64,000 bases of DNA from an uncultured Faecalibacterium sp. (GCA_900540455.1 UQGD01000002.1:62001-126000); one strand, 5' to 3'; counted from the first letter of the stretch, positions 24,909 to 37,180 are shown. The notes: generated by a model from the sequence alone, not told the origin. Made by a program: numbers and translations.

Positions 24909-25844
24909 ATGGCCAACTTTGCCGTTTCCCTGAAAAAACTGACTGAAAGAGTCAGCGTTGAGGTGGTGTACACCCCCAAGGACCTGGATAAGATCCGGGT
25001 GGAGATCGCAGAAGTCAACCGTCCGGGCCTTTTTTTGACCGGCTATTATGAGTACTTTGATAATCTTCGGCTGCAGATCATGGGTCTGGCCGAGATGAAC
25101 TTTTTGTCTGGTCTTTCTCCGGAAAAACGATATGAAGCGCTGGATAAGCTGTTCGGCCAGCGTCCGCCTGCCGTTATCGTGGGCCGCAGTGAGGAATTGG
25201 AGCCGTTTCCGGAAATGCTGGAGCTGGCCCGCAAGCATAGGGTGGCGCTGCTGCGTTCCAACGAGACCACCTGCACCTTGATGGGCAGCCTGATCAGTGT
25301 GTTGAACCTGGAGCTTGCGCCGCGTATCACACGGCATGGCGTGCTGGTGGAAGTGTACGGCGAAGGTATTCTGATCCTGGGCGACAGCGGCATAGGCAAA
25401 AGCGAGCTGGCCATTGAGCTTGTCAAGCGGGGCCACCGCTTGGTAGCAGATGATGCTGTGGAGCTGCGCAAGGTATCTAACCGACAGATCATGGGCACTG
25501 CGCCGGAGAATATCCGCCATTTTATCGAGCTGCGCGGTATCGGTATCGTCAATGTGGCTCGGGTGTTTGGCGTGGGCGCAGTCAAGGTGAGTGAGAGCCT
25601 GGACCTGATCGTCCAGCTGGAAGCCTGGGACCCCACAAAAAATTACCAGCGCACCGGCCTGGAAAGCGAATATTACGAGATCCTGGGTGTTAAGATTCCC
25701 AGCACGAATATCCCGGTCTCGCCCGGCCGAAATCTGGCTGTGGTGCTGGAGACCGCCGCTATCAATAACCGTCAGAAAAAAATGGGGTACAATGCAGCAA
25801 AAGAGCTGCTGATCCGGCTGGGTCTGGATGACCGGCTGGACTGA
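24909..25844 (+). CDS. hprK: HPr kinase/phosphorylase
   Basis: 311 residues; phosphorylates and dephosphorylates Ser46 of HPr, the main carbon-catabolite signal in Firmicutes. Walker A GDSGIGKS is at 158-165. His143 in RHGV matches the conserved catalytic His of the family. The family signature ELRGIGIVNVARVFGVGAV follows, and the C-terminal NIPVSPGRN helps phosphorolysis. An ACAGGAGG site precedes the ATG. It heads a run of close-packed genes (murB, rapZ, whiA, dnaE). Confidence 0.97.
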   Translation: MANFAVSLKKLTERVSVEVVYTPKDLDKIRVEIAEVNRPGLFLTGYYEYFDNLRLQIMGLAEMNFLSGLSPEKRYEALDKLFGQRPPAVIVGRSEELEPFPEMLELARKHRVALLRSNETTCTLMGSLISVLNLELAPRITRHGVLVEVYGEGILILGDSGIGKSELAIELVKRGHRLVADDAVELRKVSNRQIMGTAPENIRHFIELRGIGIVNVARVFGVGAVKVSESLDLIVQLEAWDPTKNYQRTGLESEYYEILGVKIPSTNIPVSPGRNLAVVLETAAINNRQKKMGYNAAKELLIRLGLDDRLD

Positions 25845-25866
25845 GAACCCCAAAAAAGGAGAAACT

Positions 25867-26769
25867 ATGGAACAACTCACCCAGCGGCTGACCGCTGCAC
25901 AGATCCAGTATACACTGCAAGAACCTCTGTGCAGCCATTGTACGTTCAAGATCGGCGGCCCGGCGGCCGTGTTTGTCCGTCCGCAGAACGAAATGCAGCT
26001 GACCGAAGCACTGTCGGCCTGTCGGCAGACCGGTACTGCGTACTATCTTTTGGGCAATGGCAGCAACATCCTATTCTCAGATGCCGGGTATCCAGGTGCA
26101 GTGGTGGACCTGACCGCTTTGCAGCCGGAGATCCGCCGGGATGGCAATACCCTGACAGCCACAGCGGGAGTACGTCTGTCGGCTGTATGCAATGCCGCCC
26201 TGGAGGCTGGATTGTCCGGTCTGGAGTTTGCATATGGTATTCCGGGCACAGTGGGCGGAGCGGTGTATATGAACGCTGGCGCCTATGGGGGAGAGATGAA
26301 GGATGTCCTGGTCCGGGTGCGCTGGCTGAACGCTGCTGGTCAAGTGGAAACAAGCCTGACCGATGCACTGGACATGGGCTATCGCCACAGCGCATTTGAA
26401 CAAAACGGCGGGTGCATCCTCTCGGCAGAGTTTGCGCTGCATCCCGGGGAACCTGCGGCGATCCGCGCCCAGATGGATGAGCTGATGGGTCGGCGCGTCT
26501 CCAAGCAGCCACTGGATAAACCCAGCGCAGGCAGTACGTTCAAGCGTCCGGCAGGGTCTTATGCATCCTTGCTCATCGATCAGTGCGGCCTGCGGGGCTA
26601 CCGGCACGGCGGAGCCGCTATCAGCGAGAAGCACTGCGGCTTTGTGGTCAACTTAGGGGGCGCCCGCTGCGCCGATGTCTTGGCTTTGTGTGATGAGGTA
26701 CGGAATATCGTAAAGCAAAAGACCGGTTATGAGCTGGAAAAAGAAGTCCGAGTGGTGGGAGAGGTCTGA
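25867..26769 (+). CDS. murB: UDP-N-acetylenolpyruvoylglucosamine reductase
   Basis: 300 residues; FAD enzyme that makes UDP-N-acetylmuramate for peptidoglycan, in the cytoplasm. The start at 25867 follows AAGGAG; the frame extends into hprK without a site. FAD-binding segments are LGNGSNILFSDAGYPG and YGIPGTVGGAVYMNAGAYG. The catalytic Ser is in KPSAGSTFKRP, and a late Glu is in EKEVRVVGE. The layout matches the shorter type II MurB common in Firmicutes. Confidence 0.97.
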   Translation: MEQLTQRLTAAQIQYTLQEPLCSHCTFKIGGPAAVFVRPQNEMQLTEALSACRQTGTAYYLLGNGSNILFSDAGYPGAVVDLTALQPEIRRDGNTLTATAGVRLSAVCNAALEAGLSGLEFAYGIPGTVGGAVYMNAGAYGGEMKDVLVRVRWLNAAGQVETSLTDALDMGYRHSAFEQNGGCILSAEFALHPGEPAAIRAQMDELMGRRVSKQPLDKPSAGSTFKRPAGSYASLLIDQCGLRGYRHGGAAISEKHCGFVVNLGGARCADVLALCDEVRNIVKQKTGYELEKEVRVVGEV

Positions 26770-26811
26770 TCGCCCCATTTCAATACAGGATAGAGAAGGA
26801 GGGCGGCCCAT

Positions 26812-27678
26812 ATGGAGCTGCTGATCGTCAGCGGGATGTCGGGTGCAGGCAAATCCGTTGCAATGAACGCATTGGAAGATATCGGTTTTTTCTGCATCGA
26901 TAATATCCCGGCGGCCTTGATACCCAGTATCCTGGCGTTTTCCAAGGCCGGGGACAGTCAGCTGAAGCGGGTGGCTCTGTCCATGGATGTACGGGGCTGC
27001 CGCTCCCGGCAGGAAGTACAGCATGCGCTGGATCAGCTGGACAGCCAGGAGATTGCCTATAAAGTCTTGTTTCTGGATGCACCCGATCAGGTTTTGATGC
27101 GCCGTTATAGCGAGACACGCCGCCGCCATCCCATCAGTATCGATGAGGGCATCCCTACCGAGCAGGCCTTTGCCCGGGAACGGCAGATCCTGGAGCCGCT
27201 GCGGGCCAGGGCGGATTACACCATCGATACCGCTTTGCTGTCCACAGCCCAGAATAAAGAGCGCATCTGCGATCTGTTTGTGGATGGGGGCGGAGCTATG
27301 CAGGCCATGCGCCTTACCATTATGTCCTTTGGCTTCAAATTTGGTCTGCCGCAGGAGGCAGATCTTGTGCTGGATGTACGCTGCCTGCCCAACCCCTTCT
27401 ATGTACCGGGCCTGAAGACCAAGACCGGCCTGGATCAGGAAGTGGTGGATTTTGTTATGAGCCACCCCGAAGCGCAGGAACTGCTGCATCGGTATGAGGC
27501 GTTTTTGAAGTATGCGCTGCCTCTTTATGTTAAGGAAGGGAAAAGCCAGCTGACCATTGCAGTAGGCTGTACCGGCGGCAAGCATCGCTCCATTACATTT
27601 GCCCGGAAGATCGCCGCTTGGTGTGAGGAACTGGGTTATGCGCCCGGTGTGCAGCATCGGGACGTTGTACGGAAATAA
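26812..27678 (+). CDS. rapZ: RNase adapter RapZ / nucleotide-binding protein YvcJ
   Basis: 288 residues. P-loop GMSGAGKS at 8-15, followed by DIGFFCIDNIP, and the C-terminal motif GCTGGKHRSI, are all diagnostic of this family. In enterobacteria RapZ guides RNase E to glmZ RNA and senses glucosamine-6-phosphate; in Bacillus YvcJ binds nucleotides and its role is less clear. Its place after murB fits a link with cell-wall precursor supply. whiA follows 25 bases later; the usual yvcK gene between them is missing. Confidence 0.95.
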   Translation: MELLIVSGMSGAGKSVAMNALEDIGFFCIDNIPAALIPSILAFSKAGDSQLKRVALSMDVRGCRSRQEVQHALDQLDSQEIAYKVLFLDAPDQVLMRRYSETRRRHPISIDEGIPTEQAFARERQILEPLRARADYTIDTALLSTAQNKERICDLFVDGGGAMQAMRLTIMSFGFKFGLPQEADLVLDVRCLPNPFYVPGLKTKTGLDQEVVDFVMSHPEAQELLHRYEAFLKYALPLYVKEGKSQLTIAVGCTGGKHRSITFARKIAAWCEELGYAPGVQHRDVVRK

Positions 27679-27703
27679 AAAGGAAAGAGTGTAACATATA
27701 TCT

Positions 27704-28623
27704 ATGAGTTTTGCATCCAACGCACGGGAGGAGATCGCGCGGTATAGCTTGTCCAAGGACTGCTGTGTCCGTGCAGCCGCCTATGGAGTGGCCTGCTTTG
27801 CCAAATATTTTGATGCAAAGGGCCTTGTGCTGCAGACCGAGCAGGAGGGGACTGCCATGGCGGCGCAGCGTCTTTTTGCCCGGTGCGGGATCCAAGGAGA
27901 AGTAAATGCCAAACACCGCCCCAGTGGTGCGGTGTATGAGTTTGGGATTCGTGCGCCGGAACAGGTGGCCCGGATGCATGAGCTGTTTGGCACTACGGGG
28001 ACCGAACCCTGCCTTCAGATCGACCCTGGACTGATCCGCTGCCAGACCTGCGTCAGCGCCTACATCGGAGCGGCATTTTTGTGCAGCGGCACAGTCACCG
28101 ATCCGCAGAAGGAATACAATCTGGAGTTCCTTACTGCACGCACGAACCTGGCCAAGGATTTTGAGGCCCTTTTGGCAGAGCATGAGTTTGCCCCCCACCG
28201 CACCCGGCGGGCCGGAGTCAACCTGATCTATGTTAAGGCGGGGGATAATGTAGAAAAACTGCTCTCCTTTATGGGGGCCGTCCAGGCAGCTCAGCAGATC
28301 CACGACCAGAAAGCAGTAAAACAGGTGCGCAATCAGATCAACCGTCATACCAACTGCGACACGGCTAATTTGGGCAAAAGCGCCCGGGCCAGTGCCCAGA
28401 CACTGCGGGCCATCCGCTATTTGCAGCAGCACAATGCGTTAGAGGCTCTGCCCCTGCCGCTGCGGGAAGCCGCAGAGATGCGCCTGAAAAACCCGGATCT
28501 CTCCCTTACCGCACTGTGCAGTTGTTTTGAACCGGAACTGAGCAAATCTGGTCTTTCTTATCGCATGAAAAAACTTGAAGCGCTGGCAGATGACCTGCGC
28601 CAGAGAGAACAGGAGGGGCAGTC

Positions 28624-28627
<4 letters not shown>
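27704..28627 (+). CDS. whiA: WhiA sporulation/cell-division regulator
   Basis: 307 residues. The N-terminal MSFASNAREEIAR and the LAGLIDADG-like domain (about 80-190, with RCQTCVSAYIGAAFLCSG) are typical, as is the C-terminal helix-turn-helix starting near ALPLPLREAAEMRLKNPDLS. WhiA controls sporulation in Streptomyces and influences division and chromosome segregation in Bacillus. The stop overlaps the dnaE start (ATGA). The start codon follows GGAAAGAGTG. Confidence 0.96.
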
Positions 28628-32115
<3,488 letters not shown>

Positions 32116-32148
32116 CATTTCTGCGCACGAATCCTGACAGGTAGGATG

Positions 32149-32177
32149 TTTTCAAACGGCCTGTATTGTGTTATAAT
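32149..32177 (+). promoter_or_regulatory. promoter of pfkA
   Basis: TTTTCA (32149-32154), a 17-base spacer and TATAAT (32172-32177) with TGT directly before it (extended -10). The leader of about 100 bases contains two hairpins, GTCCGG/CCGGAC (32213-32218 with 32225-32230) and CTGGG/CCCAG (32233-32237 with 32244-32248). Confidence 0.75.
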
Positions 32178-32282
32178 GGTTGCAGGCAAATTGGAGCAAC
32201 TTTGCATCAAGCGTCCGGGTCTTGCCGGACAACTGGGCTAAAACCCAGAGGTAAGTGAAGAAGTTGGAGGGTATCTCTAGTT

Positions 32283-33257
32283 ATGGAAAAGCAAATCAAA
32301 ACGATCGGCGTCCTGACCAGTGGTGGCGACGCTCCTGGTATGAACGCTGCGGTCCGTGCCGTTGTCCGCACCGGCCTGCACAAGGGCTTCCGTATGATCG
32401 GCATCCAGCGCGGTTATAATGGCCTGCTGAACGGCGAATGCTTTGAGATGAACCTGCGCAGTGTTTCAAATATTATTAAAAAGGGCGGTACGATCCTGTA
32501 TTCTGCCCGCTGCCTGGAGTTCAAAACGAAGGAAGGCCAGGATAAGGGCGCAGCCAAGTGCCGTGAGCTGGGCATCGATGCACTGGTGGTCATTGGCGGC
32601 GATGGTTCCTACCGTGGCGCTCGTGAGCTGGCACATCGCGGCATCCCGATGATCGGCTTGCCCGGCACCATCGACAACGATATTGCCTGCACCGACTACA
32701 CCATCGGCTTTGATACCGCTATGAACACCGCCCTGGAGATGATCGACAAGCTGCTGGATACCACCCAGAGCCATGACCGCTGCAGCGTTGTGGAGGTCAT
32801 GGGCCGTAATGCAGGCTATATCGCTCTGAATGTGGCGATCGCCTCCGGCGCTATGGCTGTGCTGCTGCCGGAGCGGGAATTTGATATGCAGCGGGATATC
32901 CTGGATAAGATCATCGAGACGCAGCGCACAGGCAAGCGTCACTTTGTCGTGATCGTGGCCGAGGGCATTGGTCACTCGCAGGAGATCGCCAGCGAGATCC
33001 AGGCACGTACCGGCATTGATACCCGTGCCACGATTTTAGGCCATGTTCAGCGCGGTGGTTCGCCTACTCTGCGGGATCGCGTCAACGCTTCCGCTATGGG
33101 TTATCGGGCTGTCTGCCTGCTGGAGCAGGGCAAGTTCAACCGCATCGTCGGCATGAAGGGCGAGCAGCTGGTGGATTACCCTGTGGATGAGGCCCTGGAG
33201 ATGACCAAGAGCCTGGACCCCGTCCTGATGGATGTTTGCAACACCATTTCGATCTGA
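32283..33257 (+). CDS. pfkA: ATP-dependent 6-phosphofructokinase
   Basis: 324 residues; phosphorylates fructose 6-phosphate, the committed step of glycolysis. TSGGDAPGMNAAVR near residue 13 and GGDGSYRGA form the nucleotide site. The Gly after GGD and the GLPGTIDND segment (Gly rather than Lys before TIDND) indicate ATP rather than pyrophosphate as donor. The catalytic Asp is in TIDND, and EVMGRNAGYIAL and LGHVQRGG contact the substrate. It stands alone between its own promoter and a strong terminator, with GGAGGG before the ATG. Confidence 0.98.
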   Translation: MEKQIKTIGVLTSGGDAPGMNAAVRAVVRTGLHKGFRMIGIQRGYNGLLNGECFEMNLRSVSNIIKKGGTILYSARCLEFKTKEGQDKGAAKCRELGIDALVVIGGDGSYRGARELAHRGIPMIGLPGTIDNDIACTDYTIGFDTAMNTALEMIDKLLDTTQSHDRCSVVEVMGRNAGYIALNVAIASGAMAVLLPEREFDMQRDILDKIIETQRTGKRHFVVIVAEGIGHSQEIASEIQARTGIDTRATILGHVQRGGSPTLRDRVNASAMGYRAVCLLEQGKFNRIVGMKGEQLVDYPVDEALEMTKSLDPVLMDVCNTISI

Positions 33258-33263
33258 TAATAA

Positions 33264-33303
33264 AAAGAGAGCGTCTGCACGATTGCGGACGCTCTCTTTT
33301 TTT
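33264..33303 (+). terminator. rho-independent terminator after pfkA
   Basis: A 16-base stem (33264-33279 with 33284-33299, one G-U pair), loop CGAT, ending in seven T. Confidence 0.92.
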
Positions 33304-33308
33304 CTATA

Positions 33309-33330
33309 GGGCATCAAAAGGGCATCAAAA
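33309..33330. repeat. tandem 11-base repeat, two copies
   Basis: GGGCATCAAAA occurs twice in direct succession (33309-33319 and 33320-33330), between the pfkA and cstA terminators. No function is evident. Confidence 0.9.
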
Positions 33331-33356
33331 AGCCGCCGACCTTTTGGCCGACGGCT
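33327..33356 (-). terminator. rho-independent terminator after cstA
   Basis: An 11-base stem (33346-33356 with 33331-33341, two G-U pairs) with a TTTT/AAAA loop; read on the minus strand it ends in TTTTT. Confidence 0.85.
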
Positions 33357-33381
33357 GAATAGTTAGGGAAAAGGGCAGGAA

Positions 33382-35145
33382 TCAGGCACGGGAATGAGCC
33401 GTTGCAGTTTGTTCGGATGTTTTAGCAGCGCCGGTTTTGTCTTGTGCCTTTTTATAAGCACTGACCGAGTGAAGGACGATATTCAACCCCAGTACGATCA
33501 GCATTACGGCCAGGATCAGCTGCAAACCGTTGGCAAAGAATACAGCAATCCAGGTGGTCTCTCCGGCGGGGATCGTTACAGAAGCAGCAGTGCGGATGGC
33601 ACTGATCATGGCAAGCAGCCGCTGTACCAGAGCAGTAAAGGTGACACACAACATGATAACCAGCGGCGGCATCAGCATTTTGTTGCTGCGGCCCGTCACC
33701 TTCAAAAAGACGCACAGAGTCGACAGAACCAAAGCGGACAGCAGCTGATTGGCAGAACCAAACAGAGGCCAGATGTTGGCGTATCCGATCTTGGTCAGCA
33801 CAAAGCCAAATGCCAGGGTCACAAATGTAGAAAAATAGAGGTTGCAGCATAGTTTGCGCCAGGCCGGTGCGTGCTCCATATCATCTACACTGAAAAGCTC
33901 CTGAAAGCTCATCCGGCCAATGCGGGCGACAGCATCCAGGCTTGTCAATGCCAACGCAGAGACACACATCGTCATAAACACAGTGGCAGCATAGGCAGGC
34001 ACGCCGAACATCTCAAAGAAGCCAGCGACTCCACGGCTGAAGATCTGGAAGGGAGTGCCCGCAGCAGGCGTCCCATCCGCTGCAGCTGCCGCACCAGCCA
34101 CACACAAAGCCAGCACCGCCAGCAGGCTCTCCAAAACCATGGCGCCATAACCGACCTTGAGCATATCCTTCTCGTTGGATACCGTTTTGGAGGAGGTGCC
34201 GCTGGATACGAGACTATGAAATCCGGATACAGCGCCACAAGCCACCGTGACGAACAGGATGGGGAACATGGTTCCCAAAGAAGCGTTATCAAAGCCAGTA
34301 TAAACAGGGAGGTTCATCTTGGGGTGTGCTACCAGCAACCCTACCACAGCGCCAGCGATCATAGCGACAAACATAAAAGTGGTCATGTGGTCGCGAGGCT
34401 GCTTGAGCATCCACATAGGCAGAACAGCTGCGAAAAAAATGTACACAAAGGTGATGTAGCTCCACATGGCTTTGCCCAAGATCAAAGGCAGATTGGCACC
34501 GATGGCAAAGGAGAACACGATAAACAGGATGCTGACCGTGCTTTCTTTCCAGCCAGTAAGGTGCAGCTTTTTCTGCAGCAGACCAAACACGACAGCAAAA
34601 ACCATAAACATGATGGAGACCATGCCTGCGGCACCGTTAGTAGCAGCAGCATCGGTCAATGCACCATCTGCTCCATAGGCGTTAAAGGTGCCCGCAACCA
34701 TATCTGCAAAGGCCGCGATGACGATGCCGCAGAACAGCCAGCAGAACAGCAGGAACAATTTGCGGCCAGTCTTTCCGATGTATTTTTCGATCAGCATACC
34801 CATACTCTTGCCGTCGTTCTTCACCGAAGCATACAGAGCGCCAAAATCTGTAACAGCGCCGAAGAAGATGCCGCCGATCAGGACCCACAAAAGCACTGGC
34901 AGCCAGCCAAAAGCGGCAGCCTGGATTGCACCGGTCACAGGGCCGGCACCTGCAATGGAGCTGAACTGATGGCTGAATACAGTCCATCCATCAGCGGGAA
35001 CAAAGTCTCGGCCGTCTTCATGCAGCACAGCAGGAGTCTTGGCCTGCGGGTCTACCCCCCATTTGTTGGCTAGCCACCGTCCATACAGGACATAAGCGCC
35101 CAGCAGGCACACAGCAGCAATCAAAACGATGACCAAGGTGTTCAT
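33382..35145 (-). CDS. cstA: CstA family transporter (carbon starvation protein A)
   Basis: 587 residues with about 16 membrane segments. N-terminal LGAYVLYGRWL, then HQFSSIAGAGPVTGAIQAAAFGWLP and GGIFFGAVTDFGALYASVKNDGKS are the family hallmarks. Relatives import pyruvate (BtsT) or peptides (CstA) when cells are short of carbon. The start follows AGAGGGATTGAGAAA. It has its own promoter at 35206-35234. A good cre site for CcpA was not found, although hprK in this window implies such control exists. Confidence 0.93.
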   Translation of the reverse strand: MNTLVIVLIAAVCLLGAYVLYGRWLANKWGVDPQAKTPAVLHEDGRDFVPADGWTVFSHQFSSIAGAGPVTGAIQAAAFGWLPVLLWVLIGGIFFGAVTDFGALYASVKNDGKSMGMLIEKYIGKTGRKLFLLFCWLFCGIVIAAFADMVAGTFNAYGADGALTDAAATNGAAGMVSIMFMVFAVVFGLLQKKLHLTGWKESTVSILFIVFSFAIGANLPLILGKAMWSYITFVYIFFAAVLPMWMLKQPRDHMTTFMFVAMIAGAVVGLLVAHPKMNLPVYTGFDNASLGTMFPILFVTVACGAVSGFHSLVSSGTSSKTVSNEKDMLKVGYGAMVLESLLAVLALCVAGAAAAADGTPAAGTPFQIFSRGVAGFFEMFGVPAYAATVFMTMCVSALALTSLDAVARIGRMSFQELFSVDDMEHAPAWRKLCCNLYFSTFVTLAFGFVLTKIGYANIWPLFGSANQLLSALVLSTLCVFLKVTGRSNKMLMPPLVIMLCVTFTALVQRLLAMISAIRTAASVTIPAGETTWIAVFFANGLQLILAVMLIVLGLNIVLHSVSAYKKAQDKTGAAKTSEQTATAHSRA

Positions 35146-35205
35146 TTTCTCAATCCCTCTTTTCTATTTTTGGCCTCTGTTCTCATTGTCAGGGGTCGTG
35201 CCGTT

Positions 35206-35234
35206 AATTTAGTCCTGTTTTCACAATTTGTCAA
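35206..35234 (-). promoter_or_regulatory. promoter of cstA
   Basis: On the minus strand, a perfect -35 TTGACA (35234-35229), a 17-base spacer and TAAATT (35211-35206). The start is 60 bases downstream. Confidence 0.8.
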
Positions 35235-35333
35235 TATATTTTGAAATAATTGGAAGAGTGAACGAATCGAAAGGTGAAAATAGGCCAACTTTTAGATGAT
35301 TTTGTTTCACCTGTCCGTTGTCCGACGACAGCC

Positions 35334-35362
35334 TTGACTTTTTCGCTTTGATGTGGTAAAGT
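35334..35362 (+). promoter_or_regulatory. promoter of yerC
   Basis: TTGACT (35334-35339), a 17-base spacer and TAAAGT (35357-35362), 36 bases before the start codon. The rest of the 253-base gap 35146-35398 is AT-rich and holds only this and the cstA promoter. Confidence 0.75.
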
Positions 35363-35398
35363 GAAAGCGAGAATAAACATATGAAGGAGGGCACTATT

Positions 35399-35713
35399 AT
35401 GCCCAGCAAGGATCCTATACGGAATAAAGCCACCGATGCTCTGTTTGATGCGATCTTGACCTTGGAGACCCGGGAGGAGTGCTACCACTTCTTTGAGGAC
35501 CTTTGCACCGTGAAAGAACTTTCGGATATGGCGCAGCGGCTTCAGGTGGCAAAGTTCTTGCTGGATGGCAGCACCTATGAGCAGATCGTAAAAACCACCG
35601 AGATCTCCACTGCCACCATCAGCCGGATCAATCGCTGCATCCAGTATGGATCAGGCGGCTACCGAGAAACCATTGAAAAGGCTCGCACAGCAGAAAAAGC
35701 ATCGGAGCAGTAA
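35399..35713 (+). CDS. yerC: YerC/YecD family TrpR-related DNA-binding protein
   Basis: 104 residues. The start at 35399 has AAGGAGG eight bases upstream; an ATG at 35381 in frame overlaps that site and is unlikely. The TrpR-superfamily fold is visible: LFDAILTLETREECYHFFED, then the helix-turn-helix STYEQIVKTTEISTATISRI and the closing GSGGYRE. The family is widespread in Firmicutes as a predicted transcription factor; its effector and targets are not known to me. No tryptophan genes are near. Confidence 0.9.
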   Translation: MPSKDPIRNKATDALFDAILTLETREECYHFFEDLCTVKELSDMAQRLQVAKFLLDGSTYEQIVKTTEISTATISRINRCIQYGSGGYRETIEKARTAEKASEQ

Positions 35714-35740
35714 CCTTTTTGTGAGGGCAAACATAGCATG
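35713..35740 (+). promoter_or_regulatory. possible sigma-K type promoter
   Basis: AC at 35713-35714, a 17-base spacer and CATAGCATG (35732-35740), which matches the late mother-cell consensus (AC, then CATAnnnTA) except for the final base. The evidence is weak on its own; it is supported only by the following gene's resemblance to spore-associated proteins. Confidence 0.25.
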
Positions 35741-35789
35741 AGACAGACTTCTCTGACCAATAGGCAGAGATACGAAAGGATGAACTGCT

Positions 35790-36122
35790 ATGTCTGACTG
35801 CAACAATCATACCAACAACTGTGAACTGTGCTGCCCTCAGCTGCCCAATGTTTCCCTGGATCAGGCGGTCGTGGATCTGATGGAGAGCATCGCTTTACAG
35901 GAAAGTGCGCTGAGCCACATCCTCTGTGCGGAAAGCCAGAAGATGAAGGTTGCCATGACAATGCCGGATCTGGACCTGTGCAAGCTGCTGGAGGTCAATG
36001 ATTCTGCCACCAACATGGTCCATGCAGTGGCAAATTTGGAGCTTGTGTTAAAGGATAAGCTGGAGTTTATCTCCAACAACCTCTATTATCCGCCTTCCGG
36101 CGGACAGGGGACTGCACAGTAA
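35790..36122 (+). CDS. small protein related to exosporium/collagen-like-associated family
   Basis: 110 residues. The N-terminal part is Cys and Asn rich (CNNHTNNCELCCPQLPNV), followed by a helical domain with ESIALQESALSHILCAESQK, a leucine-rich middle and LELVLKDKLEFI. From memory this matches a family of short Bacillus and Clostridium proteins (pattern SIALEE-ALSHIINAE) often found near collagen-like exosporium genes. No function is known to me. GAAAGGATG serves as the ribosome-binding site. It is followed by a terminator and is probably transcribed alone or with yerC. Confidence 0.7.
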   Translation: MSDCNNHTNNCELCCPQLPNVSLDQAVVDLMESIALQESALSHILCAESQKMKVAMTMPDLDLCKLLEVNDSATNMVHAVANLELVLKDKLEFISNNLYYPPSGGQGTAQ

Positions 36123-36213
36123 TTTTTCCTCAGCTGCGGGACAAAGACAGCATCTGACAGAGGTGCGTTTTCCGCTTTGGCAGGAAACTGCGCAGTGTAA
36201 ATTGCAGACAGAG

Positions 36214-36263
36214 GTCTCTGGTGTGTTTGCGGTTATTTCAGCCGCACGGCCAGAGACTTTTTT
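36214..36263 (+). terminator. terminator after the 110-residue protein gene
   Basis: GTCTCTGG (36214-36221) pairs with CCAGAGAC (36250-36257), with an inner GCGG/CCGC helix, followed by six T. Between 36123 and 36503 there are only this, a promoter and a leader; I see no gene. Confidence 0.8.
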
Positions 36264-36345
36264 ACTTGAATCTGCAGGATGGACCTCTTCACGCTATGAG
36301 AGTGCCTTGCGAAATGTATAAAATCTATAAAATCTTTTGTGAGAA

Positions 36346-36374
36346 TTGCTGATAACGCAAATCTGTGTTATACT
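36346..36374 (+). promoter_or_regulatory. promoter of the HAD hydrolase gene
   Basis: TTGCTG (36346-36351), a 17-base spacer and TATACT (36369-36374). It leaves an untranslated leader of about 120 bases with short possible hairpins (GGATA/TATCC and CCGG pairs). Confidence 0.65.
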
Positions 36375-36503
36375 ATAAGATGTTTGGGGTGTATCGGATA
36401 CAGAATATCCTCCAACCTCCGGGCACAAAAAGCCGGAACATCAAAACTTTGCTGCCGGAGCTTTGGCCTGGCGCTCTTGATAACAGAAAGTGAGGAAACA
36501 AGC

Positions 36504-37148
36504 TTGCTGCACTATGATGCGATTTTGTTTGACGTGGACGGTACGTTGATAGACTCCGCCCCCGGCATCCTGCATACACTGGAAGAAGTATTCCTTGCCA
36601 TGGGAGTGGACACTGCGCAGCTGGATCTGCGCCGCTATCTGGGGCCGCCGCTGCGCCGCACTTTTGCAGAGCACTTTGCCAGTGCAGAGCAGATCGAACA
36701 GGCCACCCAGATGTACCGGGACAGCTACCATGTAAAAGGCAGCCATGAATGTGCACCTTATCCGGGCGCTGCCCAGATGCTGCGTCAGCTAAAGGATGCA
36801 GGTCTGATCCTGTGCACAGCTACATCCAAACCCACCCAGGTGGTCACACCGATCCTGCAGGAGCAGGGTCTGGCAGACCTCTTTGATTTTATCGGCGGTG
36901 CCTCCATGGATGAGTCCCGGGACACCAAGACCGATGTGGTCCGGTATGTCTTGTCTCAGCCGCTTTTGACAGGCAAGCGTGTGCTGATGGTGGGGGACCG
37001 GGCTGAAGATCTGCGCGGTGCAGCGGACTGTGGTCTGACTGCAGCAGCTGCATTGTATGGCTATGGCAGCCGTGCAGAGTGTGAGCCGTTTGCCCCCGTA
37101 TTTTATGCGGACAGCTGTGCCGCTTTGACGCAGTACATCCTGGGATAA
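36504..37148 (+). CDS. HAD family hydrolase, Gph-like phosphatase
   Basis: 214 residues from a TTG with GAGG eight bases upstream; the frame runs further upstream through the promoter and is not coding there. Motif I is FDVDGTLIDS (Asp10, Asp12 nucleophile pair), motif II is CTATSKP, a Lys is in TKTDVVRY, and motif III is MVGDRAEDLRGA. The helical cap between motifs I and II is that of phosphoglycolate-phosphatase-like enzymes. The exact substrate is uncertain (phosphoglycolate, pyrophosphate or a nucleotide). The SGNH hydrolase gene follows after about 30 bases. Confidence 0.88.
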   Translation: MLHYDAILFDVDGTLIDSAPGILHTLEEVFLAMGVDTAQLDLRRYLGPPLRRTFAEHFASAEQIEQATQMYRDSYHVKGSHECAPYPGAAQMLRQLKDAGLILCTATSKPTQVVTPILQEQGLADLFDFIGGASMDESRDTKTDVVRYVLSQPLLTGKRVLMVGDRAEDLRGAADCGLTAAAALYGYGSRAECEPFAPVFYADSCAALTQYILG

Positions 37149-37180
37149 ACGGTTTCTATGGATAGAATTGGGGAATGAAC

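Noticed and set aside
35340..35380. cre site (CcpA) near the yerC promoter, TGAAAGCGAGAATA
   Set aside because: The first half fits but the second half lacks the inverted repeat; too many mismatches.
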